A stretch of 64,000 nt of DNA, taken from assembly GCF_037038585.1 (NCBI RefSeq), contig NC_092520.1, positions 277,001-341,000 of the forward strand, in the 5' to 3' direction. This stretch comes from Patagioenas fasciata (Eukaryota; Chordata; Aves; Columbiformes; Columbidae). Shown here piece after piece: positions 1-12,742 of the stretch (position 1 is its first letter; the number at the start of each line of letters is the position of its first letter). Under the pieces are notes generated by a model, which was given only the letters and a program-made list of their open reading frames with translations, ran no database searches and had not been told where the DNA came from. The position numbers and the translations under genes were made by a program.

Positions 1-290
1 CAGGGGGCCAGTTCAGCCAAATGACACATCCTGGACGGCCACGCTTTGTTCTCTGGTGTGCGTGAAGCTGCTGCGGCTGCAGCCCTGCTGTGGATCCGTG
101 CCTGTCCCTGCGCAGTCCGGATGGGGAGCTGCTGCTGGCCCGTGGGCGTTCTGAGGGAGCCCTCCCTCTGCGGCACGCTGTCCTGAGCAGTCAGCAGGCG
201 CTGCATGTCATAGCAGTGGCGCTGGACATAGCAGCAGTGCTGGACGTAGTGGTGCTGGACACAGCAGCGGTGCCGCTAGCCGCGGCAGAG

Positions 291-920
291 CAGGGAGGCA
301 GTGGCAGAGCTCTGCCCCGTGGCGCTGGACACAGCAGCGGTGCTGGACACAGCGGTGCCGCTAGCCCCGGCAGAGCAGGGGGGCGGTGGCAGAGCAGGGA
401 GGCGGTGGCAGAGCAGGGAGGCGGTGGCAGAGCAGGGAGGCAGTGGCAGAGCAGAGCGCTGCCCCGTGGCGCTGGGCACAGCAGTGGTGCTGGACACAGC
501 GGTGCCGCTAGCCCCAGCAGAGCAGGGAGGCGGTGGCAGAGCGGGGAGGCGGTGGCAGAGCAGGGAGGCGGTGGCAGAGCAGGGAGGCAGTGGCAGAGCA
601 GGGAGGCAGTGGCAGAGCAGAGCGCTGCCCCGTGGCGCTGGGCACAGCAGTGGTGCTGGACACAGCGGTGCCGCTAGCCCCGGCAGAGCAGGGAGGCGGT
701 GGCAGAGCAGGGGGGCGGTGGCAGAGCAGGGGGGCGGTGGCAGAGCAGGGGGGCGGTGGCAGAGCAGGGGGGCGGTGGCAGAGCAGGGAGGCGGTGGCAG
801 AGCAGGGGGGCGGTGGCAGAGCAGGGGGGCGGTGGCAGAGCAGGGGGGCGGTGGCAGAGCAGGGGGGCGGTGGCAGAGCAGGGAGGCAGTGGCAGAGCAG
901 GGGGGCGGTGGCAGAGCAGA
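291..920 (+). repeat. 19-bp minisatellite with longer inserted blocks, DCHS1 intron
   Basis: The unit CAGAGCAGGGAGGCGGTGG repeats with AGG/GGG variants. It is interrupted three times by a block of about 70 bp containing GCGCTGCCCCGTGGCGCTGG and GTGCTGGACACAGCGGTGCC, so the array has a compound structure. It is open in several frames; those ORFs are not genes. Confidence 0.9.
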
Positions 921-1576
921 GCGCTGCTCAGTGGCGCTGGGCACGCTGGCGCTGTTTGCACCCCGTGCTTCAAAGGGCAGCCTGTGAAGGGCTGCAGGTC
1001 CCTTGGTGTCAGGGAGGGCCTGCCTGGGGCTGGTGAGGGGTGCCTTCGACCCACACTGCTCTGTGAGTCTGTGATTCTCGTATTCTATTCACTTCATCTC
1101 GATAAGGAAACATTTCCCTCAGGTAAAGTGCCCAGAATTTAGGATTTTTCCCTCCTGAAGTCGTTTTTCTGTCCGTGAGACACTGCCCTGCTTTCTCCCA
1201 GGGCCAGGCATTGCATGCGGCAGCTGGACCCGGGGTGCTGGAGCACCACGGCCAGGGAGGCCGAGGGGGCTGCCGCGGTGCTGCTCTGCTGTCCCGCACC
1301 CGCTGCCAGGCAGGGCTACGCTGGGCCCCTGTCCCTTCAGCTCTGCTGTGACAATGGGCCAGTGCGAGGGCACCAGTCCGTGACTGTCCTCAGCCATCCC
1401 CAGGCTCACTTCTCTCCAGAGAGCACCAGAGGTGAGGTCCACGGGAGCTGTGTGAGGGCTTTGCGTTGGAGAACGCACTGAAGTGCTCGCTGTGGACAGG
1501 ACCAGAGGAGGGAATGCCACAGGAGCATCCTCAGCCCCGTACTGTGGCACCTCAGGCTGTGCTGCCGCTGTCCCAG

Positions 1577-1765
1577 GCAGGAACAACCCTTCAGAAACCA
1601 ACAACAACCCTTCAGAAACCAACAACAACCCTTCAGAAACCAACAACAACCCTTCAGAAACCAACAACCCTTTAGAAACCAACAACAACCCTTCAGAAAC
1701 CAACAACAACCCTTCAGAAACCAACAACAACCCTTCAGAAACCAACAACAACCCTTCAGAAAGCG
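1577..1765 (+). repeat. 21-bp minisatellite, DCHS1 intron
   Basis: Nine tandem copies of a 21-bp unit containing CAGAAACCAACAACAACCCT; one copy is shorter. Unusually A-rich for this window. Confidence 0.95.
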
Positions 1766-1997
1766 TCCTGCCACCGACCGCTTTCCCTGTATTTTCTGTG
1801 GGCCAAGCCAGCCCTGCACGCAGGACCCGCTCTGGCAGCCAGCGGTAGCAGAGGGGCAAGGGAGCGCAGCCAGCCCGGCCCCTGGGGCGCCGGAGGTGAG
1901 GACACAGCTGTTCTCCCAACCAGGCCACCGTGCTGGTACCTAGGGTCTGGTTTCCATTCCTGGACATGTGGCCTGGTTTCAGGTGTGTGCACCGGAA

Positions 1998-2142
1998 CTC
2001 AAAGAACCACAGGATGGTTGGGGTTGGAAGGCACCTCTGGAGCTCATCTGGTCAAAGCCCTGTGCTAGCGCAGGGTCACAGAGCAGACGGCACAGGGGTG
2101 CACCCGGGCGGGTTTGAATGTCTCGGAGAAGGAGACTCCACG
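1998..2142 (-). mobile_element. CR1 LINE 3' fragment
   Basis: ACCACAGGATGGTTGGGGTT and GGCGGGTTTGAATGTCTCGG, GAAGGAGACTCCAC are the reverse complement of the CR1 3' region. It directly abuts the 42-bp array. Confidence 0.75.
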
Positions 2143-2202
2143 CCTGTCGTGTTATCACACCACGCCCCAGCAGAGCTCTTGCACAGAAGCGACGTTTGTC
2201 CG

Positions 2203-2626
2203 CGGCGCACAGCAGGCGTCTGACACCGCACCCGGTTCAGCCCGCGGCGCACAGCAGGCGTCTGACACCGCACCCGGTTCAGCCCGCGGCGCACAGCAGG
2301 CGTCTGACACCGCGCCCGGTTCAGCCCGCGGCGCACAGCAGGCGTCTGACACCGCGCCCGGTTCAGCCCGCGGCGCACAGCAGGCGTCTGACACCGCGCC
2401 CGGTTCAGCCCGCGGCGCACAGCAGGCGTCTGACACCGCGCCCGGTTCAGCCCGCGGCGCACAGCAGGCGTCTGACACCGCGCCCGGTTCAGCCCGCGGC
2501 GCACAGCAGGCGTCTGACACCGCACCCGGTTCAGCCCGCGGCGCACAGCAGGCGTCTGACACCGCACCCGGTTCAGCCCGCGGCGCACAGCAGGCGTCTG
2601 ACACCGCACCCAGTTCAGCCCGCGGC
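2203..2626 (+). repeat. 42-bp minisatellite, 10 copies, DCHS1 intron
   Basis: Ten head-to-tail 42-bp units with GCACAGCAGGCGTCTGACAC and CGGTTCAGCCCGCGG, differing by CGCACCC versus CGCGCCC. The central five or so copies carry CGCGCCC and the flanks CGCACCC, pointing to local homogenisation. As 42 is a multiple of three it stays open in several frames. Confidence 0.95.
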
Positions 2627-3242
2627 TGCCTGTGGGTGCTGCAACAGGGAGCCCGTGGTTCTGCAGGACTCCCCAAGGCAGGAATTCAGCCACAGGAGCA
2701 CGTTTCCTCCCCGTCACCTTCGAGTGCATGCCTGTGGGCACGCTGCCGGTCATTTAGTGTGTCCTCTGGATGCCCTCCGCCTTCCGGGGCGGGTCAGCAG
2801 TGCCTTGCGCTGCGGAAACACGGGGCACAGTGGCTCGGGAGGCTGAGAGTCAATGGCTCCTCAGAGGCACAGCAGAGCTTCTGGCAGTCTTCACACGGGC
2901 TTGTCCCAGACCCATAGCTGCAGTTAGGTGACTTTGGCTTGGAGCTTGGTGAGCTTGTGTAGCAGTGTGGGGCTTGAGATGGAGCAGCTCCTTGTTAGAC
3001 TGGCCATACCTCAGGTGGTGTCTCCGTAGTGGTTCACCCAGGGCGGCTCGCTGGGAGTGACGGGAAGGCCGTCGGCTGGGAGAGGGCTCAGGGGAGCTCT
3101 GCGTGTTGGTTGTGTCTGTTTGAGGATGGGTGGGTGAGCAGAGGGGTGGACTGAGTGCAAGGGAAGAAAACAGGTGAGGGATGGGTGCTGGTGCATCGCT
3201 CACTCCCCCTTCACCCCCCGCCCGCTGTGTCCCTGCTCGCAG

Positions 3243-6200
3243 GCACCATCTCGGTTCAGGACTCCAGCAGCCTGGATTTTGAGGCCAGCCCCCGGCTGCG
3301 CCTTGTGGTCCAGGCGGAGACGGCAGCTTCTTTCAGCTTTATGGCCATCAATCTCAACCTGCAAGACGTGAACGACAACTTGCCACGCTTCCAGCTGCAG
3401 AACTACGTGGCGTTCATCTGGGAGTCGCAGAGCTACGACTCGCCAGTCATCCAGGTATCGCCACGCACAAACAGGGACGTGCAGGCCCCTGCACTGACCC
3501 TCTGCCGGGGCGAGGGGCTGCGGGCTGTGCCAGGGGCCTGGGGCTGGCGCCTACGGATAGGCCCGGCCTTGGAGGGCTGTGCTTTGCAGGGCTCCACAAC
3601 TGCCCTGCGGAATCTCTCCTGTGGCTTTGCAGGTCCTGGCAGATGACCTGGACCAGGGAGCAAACGGGCAGGTAACGTACGCCATCAACCAGTCCCTGCC
3701 GATGACAGGACTGTTCCACATCGATCCTCAGACTGGCACGATCACGACTGCTGCCATCCTGGACAGGGAGATCTGGTCCCAGACCCGGTGAGTGCAGCCA
3801 CACTAACTGGTGCCGCAGACGTGAGGGGGCACGGTTGCAGAGCCACGTCCCCAAGGCTGCAGGGACGCTCTCTGCTTGCTGCCACCCAAGGCTGTCTCAG
3901 CCCTCTCCGAGAGATGAACTTAGTGCTACCATGGGGAGCAAAGGGTGCTGAAGGCGTGACAGATGGCCGTGAGATGAGCCAGAGCTCTGTTCAGCCTGGT
4001 CTGTGCAAAGCTGAGAAGGTCGTGAGAGGGGGAGTGGACTCTTTTCAGTGGCTGCATCCATTCCCTTTCCTGCCCGCCTAATCCAGGCCACATATGCTCA
4101 GTCCCTTCCCTCCCACACATCGCACCCTCCTGCCCTGCCACGTGTGCTCCGGGCGCTGTGCACTGCCCTGAACCCTCTGCAAGTCCTGCGTGCAGCTCAG
4201 GTCCTGCGAGCCCCTCCCCGTGAGCACACTCTGGGCATAACACAATCACAGAATCCCAGAATGTCAGGGGTTGAAGGGCCCTGGAAAGCTCATCCAGTGC
4301 AATCCCCCCATGGAGCAGGAACACCCAGCTGAGGTTCCACAGGAAGGGGTCCAGGCGGGTTTGAATGTCTGCAGAGAAGGAGACTCCACAACCTCCCTGG
4401 GCAGCCTGGGCCAGGCTCTGGCACCTCCCAGCAAAGAAGTTTCCACTCATGTTCAGATGGAACCTCTTGTGCTTCAGTGTGTGCCCCTTGCCCCTCATTC
4501 TATTGTGGGCACCTACCCTGGACGTGTTTATCAGCATTTATTAGATCCCTCTCAGCTTCTCTTCTCCAGCTCAGCAGCCCCAGCTCTCTCAGCCTTTCCT
4601 CACACAAAGATGCTCCAGACCCCTCAGCATCTTCCTGTCCCTCCCTGCACTCTCTCCAGTGACTCCTTGTCCTTCTCGAACTGGGGAGCCCAGCACCAGC
4701 CCCAGTTCTGCAGATGGGGCCTCCCAGGGCAGAGCAGAGCGGGAGGAACAACCTCCATGCCCTGCTGCCCACGCTCTTCCCCACACAGCCCAGGTCCCAC
4801 TGGCCTCTTGGCCACAGGGCACGTTGCTGGCTCATGGTCACCCTGTCGTCCCCCGGGACTCCCAGGTCTTTCTCCACAGAGCTGCTTTCAGAAGGCCCCC
4901 CAGCCTGTGCTGGTGCCGGGGGTCGTTCCTCCCCAGGAAAAGGACCCCGCACTTGCCTGGTTAAACTTCATCAGGTTCTTCCCTGCCCGGGCTCCATCCT
5001 GCCCAGGTCTCACTGTGGGGCAGCACAGCCCTGGTGTGTCAGCCCTTCCCCCTGGTTTGGTACCATCAGCGAACGGGCTGAGGGTGCACTCAGTCCCTAC
5101 ATTTAGGTCACTGATGAACAGGCTGAGCAGGACAGGACCCAGTGCTGAGCGCTGGGGAACACCGCTGGCTACAGGCGTCGGTGACAGCAAACACTGCACA
5201 CGATGGATTTCGATCTTTCCCTCCCCTTTTACGCGTGCGTGGGTCAGATGCAAGGAATGACTTCTGCCCCCCGCCCAGGCTGTGCTTTCCTCAGCGTTCG
5301 TTCTCCATCGGTCGCCCCTCATTCCGTTCACGTTCCCACCACCATTCCTTGAAGGGGCTCCACGCATTCCCCAACACCCAGATACGCTCCAGGCGTCTGT
5401 GTCCCTGCACCCCGCAGGGTGTTCCGCCCGCGTTGTCTCCCCACGCGTTCCAGTCACCTGCCCTTTGCAGGGGCTGGAGATGCTATGGGTGCATCCACCA
5501 CGTTCCCTTGCAAAAGCCTCCGAGTGTGCAGGGCGGTGTGCGAATCCGCTGCCCACCATATGCTCCAGACTCCCGTGCCCACATCCACTGCTGGCTCATG
5601 TTCCAGGTGCTGGACGCAGGCCCACCGCCCTCCGGACGCGCACCTCGGATGTGCGTCCATTGCTGCCCTGCCCCGCCAGGCTCCGCATGCGCGCGCATCC
5701 ACTGCCCCACACGTGCGCTCCGGACGCCCCGCACGCAGCCGTTGTCCCCGACACGCCAGATGCTCAGCGCGGTCCCAGTGCCACATGTACACACTCCGCC
5801 CCTGTGCACACATGCAGTACCCCCAACATGTTGCAGATGCTGTGCCTGCATGCATTGCTACCTCACACATATGGCCATGTGTCTGTGAACCCTTTTGCTT
5901 GCCCGCAGTTTGGTGGTAACGGCAATGGACAGAGGGACGCCGCCTCTCGTGGGCTCTGCCACGCTGACTGTTGTGGTGATGGATATCAACGACAACAGCC
6001 CTACCATCCCGTTTCCCTGGGAGGTGCGGGTCCCAGAGAGTAAGTGCATCTCAGCCCCGTGAGGTAACGCGTCACCGATGGCACGGGTCAGGGCGCGATG
6101 GGCGCCTGGGGTCGCTGAGGAGCCCCCAGAGAGGCCTGTTGGTGTCCTTGCCCCTTGCCCCCTGAGCCCCCCGAGCTGCTCGGCACTGCCGGCGCCGTGA

Positions 6201-9200
6201 CGGGCTGGGGTCGTACAGCCCCTGTGCCTGTGCTGCGTCCCGAGAGACCCGGCTGAACGTGCAGCGCGTCCCCAGCCCTGCCCGCGCTGCGGGGGCTCTG
6301 GCTGCAACACCACCTGGCTGCTCTCTGTCCTCGGCCTGTGCGCCCTGTGCCAGCTGCCCTCCCGAGCTCCCGAGCCCTGCCCCTTCACCCCCCGCGTCTC
6401 CCGGCCCCTGGTGCTCAGGCTCTGGACTGAGCTGCTTTTCCACGCCGTGAGCCAGGTCTCCGAGGAGACGGGGCTGCTCGCTTACGCCTCGCCTCTCCAC
6501 AGACACGCTGCTGGGCACGCAGATAGCCCAGCTGACCGGGAACGACGTGGACTCGGGCCCCGCGCTCTCCTACACGCTCACACTGGATGGCGATGCCGCG
6601 GGCACGTTCAGCGTGCTGCGGTACGGGGGCCGCATTGCCCTGACGGGGCCACTGGACTACGAACAGCGCAGCCGCTACACCCTCACCCTGCGCGCCTCTG
6701 ACACCCGCCACGAGACCGAGGCCAACCTCACCATCGTCGTGGAGGACGTGAACGACAACGCGCCGACCTTCAGCCAGGGCTTCTACCAGGTACCGTGCGA
6801 CCAGCGCCGGGCAGCGCGGGCCGTCCCGCAGCACCCCTCTGCTGCACCCCCGGGGCACAGGGATCCCACCGGGTGGGTCTGAGCCCATCCCGGGCCCCCA
6901 TCCGCCCTGGCACTGGTTGTGCCATCACTGGTGTGGGCAGGAGGCTGAAATCGGCTGCGGCGCTGGGGTCAGCAGCTGCGGGCCTGCGCGGCTGCGAGCG
7001 GCGATCCGGGCTGGAGCAGTGGGGACAGGGGAAGTGCCGGGAGCGGTGGCAGAGCCATCGCGACGAGTGCTTCTGGCAGCGCTGGATCTGGGCCCCGCAG
7101 GCGGATCACGGGATCAGAGCTGACCTGCGCAACGTGCTGCGTCTCCGGAGTACAGATGCAGGGAGCTGGGAACCCACAGAAAGGTTTCCGGCTCATGAGA
7201 GCACAGACCAGTGGAACTGCCTGTACGTGCTCTTTGGCACACCAAAAAGACAAAAGCTGTTTTGATTGGTGTAAATACCTTTTTGTGTAGAAAATACCAG
7301 CTATTGAAGAGTTCTTCAGAACAGCAGAGCAAAGAATCGGGAACCGGATGCTGCAGCCGGTTGGGGTCACACTAAGGAGGCTTAGGGGCTGCGCACCTGG
7401 GGCAGGGCCCTGGCTGTGCCAGCCGTGGCCCCGTTGCAGAGGTGGGGAAGGACCTGGCCAGCGACGAGCTGGGCCACCCTGGCTATCGCTGCCCTGGCCA
7501 GCCCCGGACCTTCTCCCAGCCCTGCTGGCTCCAGGCAAGGGGTGACAGGCGCCTGCACGGGGGACCCGGTGCTGACCGGCCCTTCCTTCTCTCGCAGGCG
7601 GCGCTGCCGGAGCACATGCCTGCAGGCAGCACCATTCTCACCGTGAGCGCAACTGACCCAGACTCGGGGAGCAATGGAGACGTCACCTTCCACCTGGCCG
7701 TGCCCAGCGCTGACATCGCCATTGACCCCAGCAACGGTGCGTGGGGCTGCCTGCTGTGGGCTCGCTCGGCAGCGCCTGCAGAGGGGGCGCCCCTGTGCCG
7801 GCCCAGGCTCAGCCCCTCACCAGGTCGCGCTCTGGGGTGGCTGGCGGGGCGGACACGGTGGGGTGGCCATGGAGCACCCCTACTGCAGCGTCCCAGACGC
7901 CTGTTCCTCCAGCCAATAACCCTGACACCCTTCCCAGCTCCCTGTTGGCCCCCACACTGACTCTGGCTTTGTTCCCTCACAGGGACCCTCTTCACCATCC
8001 GGCAGGTGGAATTCGATGCCAGCCAGCCCACCCTGGACCTGGTGGTGGAAGCCCGCGACCATGGCTCTCCAAGCCTCTCATCCTGGGCCACAGTGCAGCT
8101 CCAGGTTCTGGATGTGAATGACCACAGCCCCAGGTTCCAGGCGCCACGCTACAACGCCAGCGTCCCCGAGGACCTGCAGCCAGGAACCACCGTGCTGACA
8201 CTAGAGGCGGGTGACGCCGACCTCTCCCGGGAGAACGCCGGCTTCGACTACACCATCGTCAGTGGCAACGGTGGCAATGCCTTCCAGGTGGAGAGCCGTG
8301 TGGCCTGGGCAGGGGGGCACCTCCGCACACAGGGCGCCTTGGTGCTCGTGGAGCCCTTGGACTTTGAGGCCATCCCGTTCTACAACCTCACCGTGGCAGC
8401 CTCGGACCGGGGCCTGCCGCAGCGCAGTGCCACGGTGCCCGTGCTCATCACCGTGCGGGACGTCAACGACAACCCGCCCGTGTTCACCCGGGCCGAGTAC
8501 CGCACCGCGGTGAGCGAGAGCGCGCCCCCCGGCACAGAGCTGCTGCGCGTGGTGGCCCACGACGCCGACTCGGGGCCCCACGGCCGTGTTCGCTACACCA
8601 TCAGCTCAGGCGACCAGCACGGTCTCTTCCAGCTTCACGAGAGCACAGGGGCTCTGTGCCTGGCGCGGCCCCTGGACCGGGAGGCTCAGGCGCTGCACGC
8701 GCTTGTGGTGCAGGCCACAGACGTGCCAGGCGGCCACTTCGCGCTGGTACCGGTAGCCATTGAGGTGAAGGATGTCAATGACAACAAGCCGTACTTTCCA
8801 GTGGAGGTGCTGAGCGCCAGCGTGCGGGAGAACCTGCCTCCCGGCACGCTGGTCACCACGCTGCGTGCTGTCGATGCGGACACCGGGGTCTTCGGGGAGC
8901 TGCGGTACGCGGTGCTGGAGCAGGCGGTCGGGGAGCCCGGCGTGGCAGAGGGCCGGGATGCCTTCACCGTCAACAGCAGCTCTGGGGAGCTGCGCTCCAG
9001 ACTCACCTTTGACTACGAACGAGCCAAAGCCTTCCAGCTCTTAGTCAGGGCCACCGACGCCGGCAACGCCTCTGCCACGGTGACCGTGCGGGTGCTGGTG
9101 ACGGGGGAGGACGAATACGATCCCATCTTCCTGAGCCCCTCCTTCAACTTCGAGGTCCCTGAGGGCGCCCGCAGAGGGCAGAGCATTGGGCGGGTGCTGG

Positions 9201-10597
9201 CAACAGATGAGGACGAGGGGGCTGACGGCGTCGTGCTGTACTCCCTGGCAAAGCCCTCGCCGTACTTTGCCATCAACCAAACCACCGGCACCATCTACCT
9301 GCGCGTGGACAGCCAGCCCCAGGCGGGGGCGGGGCGCGCCAAGAGGGAGCCGCGCGAGATGAGCCTGGAGGTGCAGGCGCGCAGCCCCCTGCCCGCCTCG
9401 CGCTCGGCCTCGGCGCAGGTCACCATCGACGTCACGCACACCTCCTTCGGCCTGGCCCCGGACCTCAACCTGCTGCTGGTGGCTGTGGCCGCCTCGCTGG
9501 GGGTCGTGGTGGTGCTGGCCGCCGTGGCCATCGTGCTGGCGCTGGTCCGCTCTCGGCACCGCCGGGGCCACGAGAAGCCGGAGGGGGACGGGCCGCTGCG
9601 CCACGTGCAGAGCGGGTCCCTGCAGAAGCTGGGCCGCGAGGAGCCGGCCCTCCCCGGGGGAGAGCACATCTACCACCAGGCCCTGCCGGGCTACGGGGGC
9701 GAGCCGGCGGGGCCCTACACGCGGGGCGGCTCGCTGGACCCCTCGCACTCCAGCGGCCGAGGCTCTGCCGAAGCCGCCGAGGACGATGAGATCCGGATGA
9801 TCAACGAGTACCCACGCGTGGCCAGCATCACGGCGTCCATGCAGGAGCACATCTCCGCCCGCGGCCCCGACTCCGGCATCCAGCAAGACGCCGACCAGCT
9901 CTCCGACATCTCCTGTGAGCCGACCGCCCTGGAGGGCGCCCAGTGGTTCAAGAGCAAGAAGGGCTCCGGGCTGCTGCTGCCGGGGCCGCCCCCGCAGCTC
10001 TACCGCGAGGACGGGGGGGGCAGCGCCTTCCTCGGCGTGCGCTGCGGCCTCAGCGTCTCCTCCCAGCCCCAGGACTACGGCTTCCCGGAGGACGGCAAGC
10101 CCTCCGTGGAGGGCTCGCTCACCGCCATTGTGGCCAGCGACGAGGAGCTCCGTGGCAGCTACAACTGGGATTACCTGCTGAACTGGTGCCCCCAGTTCCA
10201 GCCGCTGGCCAGCGTCTTCACGGAGATTGCCCGCCTCAAGGATGAGAGCTCCCTGCGTAAGCCCTTCCCGACCAAGCCCAAGGCGGAACCCAAGCCCCGC
10301 ATCGACCCCCCGCCCCTCATCACCTCGGTGGCCCACCCGGGTGCCAAGTCTGTGCCGCCCAAGCCGCCAGCGGGCAGGACCTTCCCGCACCCGTCCTCCC
10401 TGCGCCGCTCGCCCATCAGCCACGAGGGCTCCATCTCGTCCTCCGCCATGTCGCCCAGCTTCTCCCCATCGCTGTCCCCGCTGGCCGCCCGCTCCCCCGT
10501 GGTCTCACCCTTTGGCATCTCACAGGGGCCTTCCGCCTCCACCATCAGTGCCGAGCACTCGCTGGAGCCCCCCGAGGAGGCCGAGCTCAGGATTTAG
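3243..10597 (+). CDS. DCHS1: DCHS1, protocadherin dachsous-1, 3' part (partial)
   Basis: Very large single-pass cadherin that binds FAT4 and relays planar cell polarity and Hippo signals between neighbouring cells. The 5' exons lie left of the window. Coding exons seen: 3243-3454, 3633-3787, 5909-6039, 6503-6789, 7598-7736 and 7983-10597; phases close throughout, giving about 1,178 residues of a roughly 3,300-residue family protein. Cadherin calcium signatures recur: LQDVNDN, VMDINDN, VEDVNDN, VLDVNDH, VRDVNDN, VKDVNDN and a degenerate VTGEDEYDP, plus LDRE motifs, so about eight C-terminal ectodomain repeats are present. One hydrophobic helix ([20 protein letters not shown], about 9467-9550) is followed by RSRHRRGH and a cytoplasmic tail with the dachsous-type stretch [18 protein letters not shown]. 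The stop is TAG at 10595. The giant last exon carrying the last repeats, the membrane helix and the tail is typical of this family. The neighbour TPP1 is the same as in human. Naming the paralogue DCHS1 rather than DCHS2 rests mainly on synteny. Confidence 0.93.
4244..5195 (-). mobile_element. CR1 LINE, 5'-truncated, with reverse-transcriptase remnant
   Basis: Begins with ATCACAGAATCCCAGAATG, the reverse complement of a CR1 tail, and runs about 950 bp through the 3' UTR into ORF2. Minus-strand translation near 4900-5150 gives [20 protein letters not shown] and [14 protein letters not shown], matching the CR1 reverse transcriptase palm, where the catalytic FADD reads FADG. Sits in the DCHS1 intron 3788-5908. 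Confidence 0.92.
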
Positions 10598-10929
10598 ACC
10601 TGGGCCCGTGGACTCCTCCGCCCCAGCCCGCAGCCGGGGGGTCGGGAGTGGGGCCGAGCCCAGGGCTGCTCCGTGTAGGTGCTCATCCTGCTCCCAGCAC
10701 CTTGCCTGGCCCGGGGCCCCTCGGGCTGAGTTCTGTGTCCTCTGGGCTGCTGCCTCCCGTCACTCTGCGGTCTGGCGGATTCAGTGCTGGGTTTGATGCC
10801 CTGCTGGGCCGTGGTCCTTGTACTGTTCATGGTGTCTCAGATCAGCACCTGGCAGGACAGTGCTCCATGGTGCTCTCTGCTCGGAGGGAGGCCGGGAGCC
10901 GGCGGGTGCTCCCTGCCCTGCTGGGCCGG

Positions 10930-12555
10930 GGCTCGGCAGCCGGCAGCCCCGTGCTCTCTCACCGCAGCCTGCAGCCCCGTGCCCTGTCACCGCAGCCTGC
11001 AGAGCCGTGCCCTCTCACCGCAGCCTGCAGAGCCGTGCCCTGTCACCGCAGCCTGCAGCCCCGTGCCCTGTCACCGCAGCCTGCAGAGCCGTGCCCTGTC
11101 ACCGCAGCCTGCAGCCCCGTGCCCTGTCACCGCAGCCTGCAGCCCCGTGCCCTGCCACCGCAGCCTGCAGAGCCGTGCCCTGTCACCGCAGCCTGCAGCC
11201 CCGTGCCCTGTCACCGCAGGCTGCAGAGCCGTGCCCTGTCACCGCAGCCTGCAGAGCCGTGCCCTGTCACCGCAGCCTGCAGAGCCGTGCCCTGCCACCG
11301 CAGCCTGCAGCCCCGTGCCCTGCCACCGCAGCCTGCAGCCCCGTGCCCTGCCACCGCAGCCTGCAGAGCCGTGCCCTGTCACCGCAGCCTGCAGCCCCGT
11401 GCCCTGCCACCGCAGCCTGCAGAGCCGTGCCCTGCCACCGCAGCCTGCAGAGCCGTGCCCTGCCACCGCAGCCTGCAGAGCCGTGCCCTGTCACCGCAGC
11501 CTGCAGAGCCGTGCCCTGCCACCGCAGCCTGCAGAGCCGTGCCCTGTCACCGCAGCCTGCAGAGCCGTGCCCTGCCACCGCAGCCTGCAGCCCCGTGCCC
11601 TGCCACCGCAGCCTGCAGCCCCGTGCCCTCTCACCGCAGCCTGCAGCCCAGTGCCCTGTCACCGCAGCCTGCAGCCCCGTGCCCTGCCACCGCAGCCTGC
11701 AGCCCCGTGCCCTGCCACCGCAGCCTGCAGAGCCGTGCCCTGTCACCGCAGCCTGCAGAGCCGTGCCCTGTCACCGCAGCCTGCAGCCCCGTGCCCTGCC
11801 ACCGCAGCCTGCAGCCCCGTGCCCTCTCACCGCAGCCTGCAGCCCCGTGCCCTGCCACCGCAGCCTGCAGAGCCGTGCCCTGTCACCGCAGCCTGCAGAG
11901 CCGTGCCCTGTCACCGCAGCCTGCAGCCCCGTGCCCTGCCACCGCAGCCTGCAGCCCCGTGCCCTCTCACCGCAGCCTGCAGCCCCGTGCCCTGCCACCG
12001 CAGCCTGCAGAGCCGTGCCCTGCCACCGCAGCCTGCAGCCCCGTGCCCTGCCACCGCAGCCTGCAGCCCCGTGCCCTGCCACCGCAGCCTGCAGCCCCGT
12101 GCCCTGCCACCGCAGCCTGCAGAGCCGTGCCCTGCCACCGCAGCCTGCAGCCCCGTGCCCCGTCACCGCAGCCTGCAGAGCCGTGCCCTGCCACCGCAGC
12201 CTGCAGAGCCGTGCCCTGCCACCGCAGCCTGCAGCCCCGTGCCCCGTCACCGCAGCCTGCAGAGCCGTGCCCTCTCACCGCAGCCTGCAGCCCCGTGCCC
12301 TGTCACCGCAGCCTGCAGCCCCGTGCCCTGCCACCGCAGCCTGCAGCCCCGTGCCCCGTCACCGCAGCCTGCAGCCCCATGCCCTGTCACCGCAGCCTGC
12401 AGAGCCGTGCCCTGTCACCGCAGCCTGCAGAGCCGTGCCCTGTCACCGCAGCCTGCAGCCCCGTGCCCTGTCACCGCAGCCTGCAGCCCCGTGCCCCGTC
12501 ACCGCAGCCTGCAGCCCCGTGCCCTGTCACCGCAGCCTGCAGCCCCGTGCCCTGC
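10930..12555 (+). repeat. 28-bp minisatellite, about 57 copies, 3' of DCHS1 coding region
   Basis: The unit contains GTGCCCTGTCACCGCAGCCT followed by GCAGCCCC or GCAGAGCC. Sites vary among TGTCACC, TGCCACC, TCTCACC and CGTCACC. The unit is not a multiple of three, yet all three forward frames are open over about 1.6 kb because it has no stop in any phase. It is C-rich on the DCHS1 sense strand. Confidence 0.95.
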
Positions 12556-12664
12556 CGCGGCACACGGTGCAGCAGGACGCTGCGCCATCCCCACCGGCTC
12601 TGCAGGAATGAGCTGCTCCGCGGGCACAGCCCCGGCAGCCTGGCGGGCGTCCCACGCTGCCCGC

Positions 12665-12742
12665 GGGGATGGGGACGGGGATGGGGATGGAGATGAGGAT
12701 GAGGATGAGGATGGGGATGGGGACGGGGATGGGGACGGGGAT
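12665..12742 (+). repeat. GGGGAT/GGGGAC hexamer tract
   Basis: Short run of GGGGAYGGGGAY and GATGAG hexamers, G-rich on the plus strand. Confidence 0.85.

Noticed and set aside
3788-5908. Minus-strand reverse-transcriptase-like peptide near 4900-5150 as a host gene
   Set aside because: It is the ORF2 remnant of a 5'-truncated CR1 LINE in a DCHS1 intron.
9041-10423. 460-codon antisense ORF over the DCHS1 last exon
   Set aside because: It is a mirror of a GC-rich coding exon with strong codon bias and has no independent signals.
12665-12742. GGGGAT run as interstitial telomere or G-quadruplex promoter element
   Set aside because: The words are not TTAGGG, and the tract lies far from any start site; it is simple-sequence DNA.
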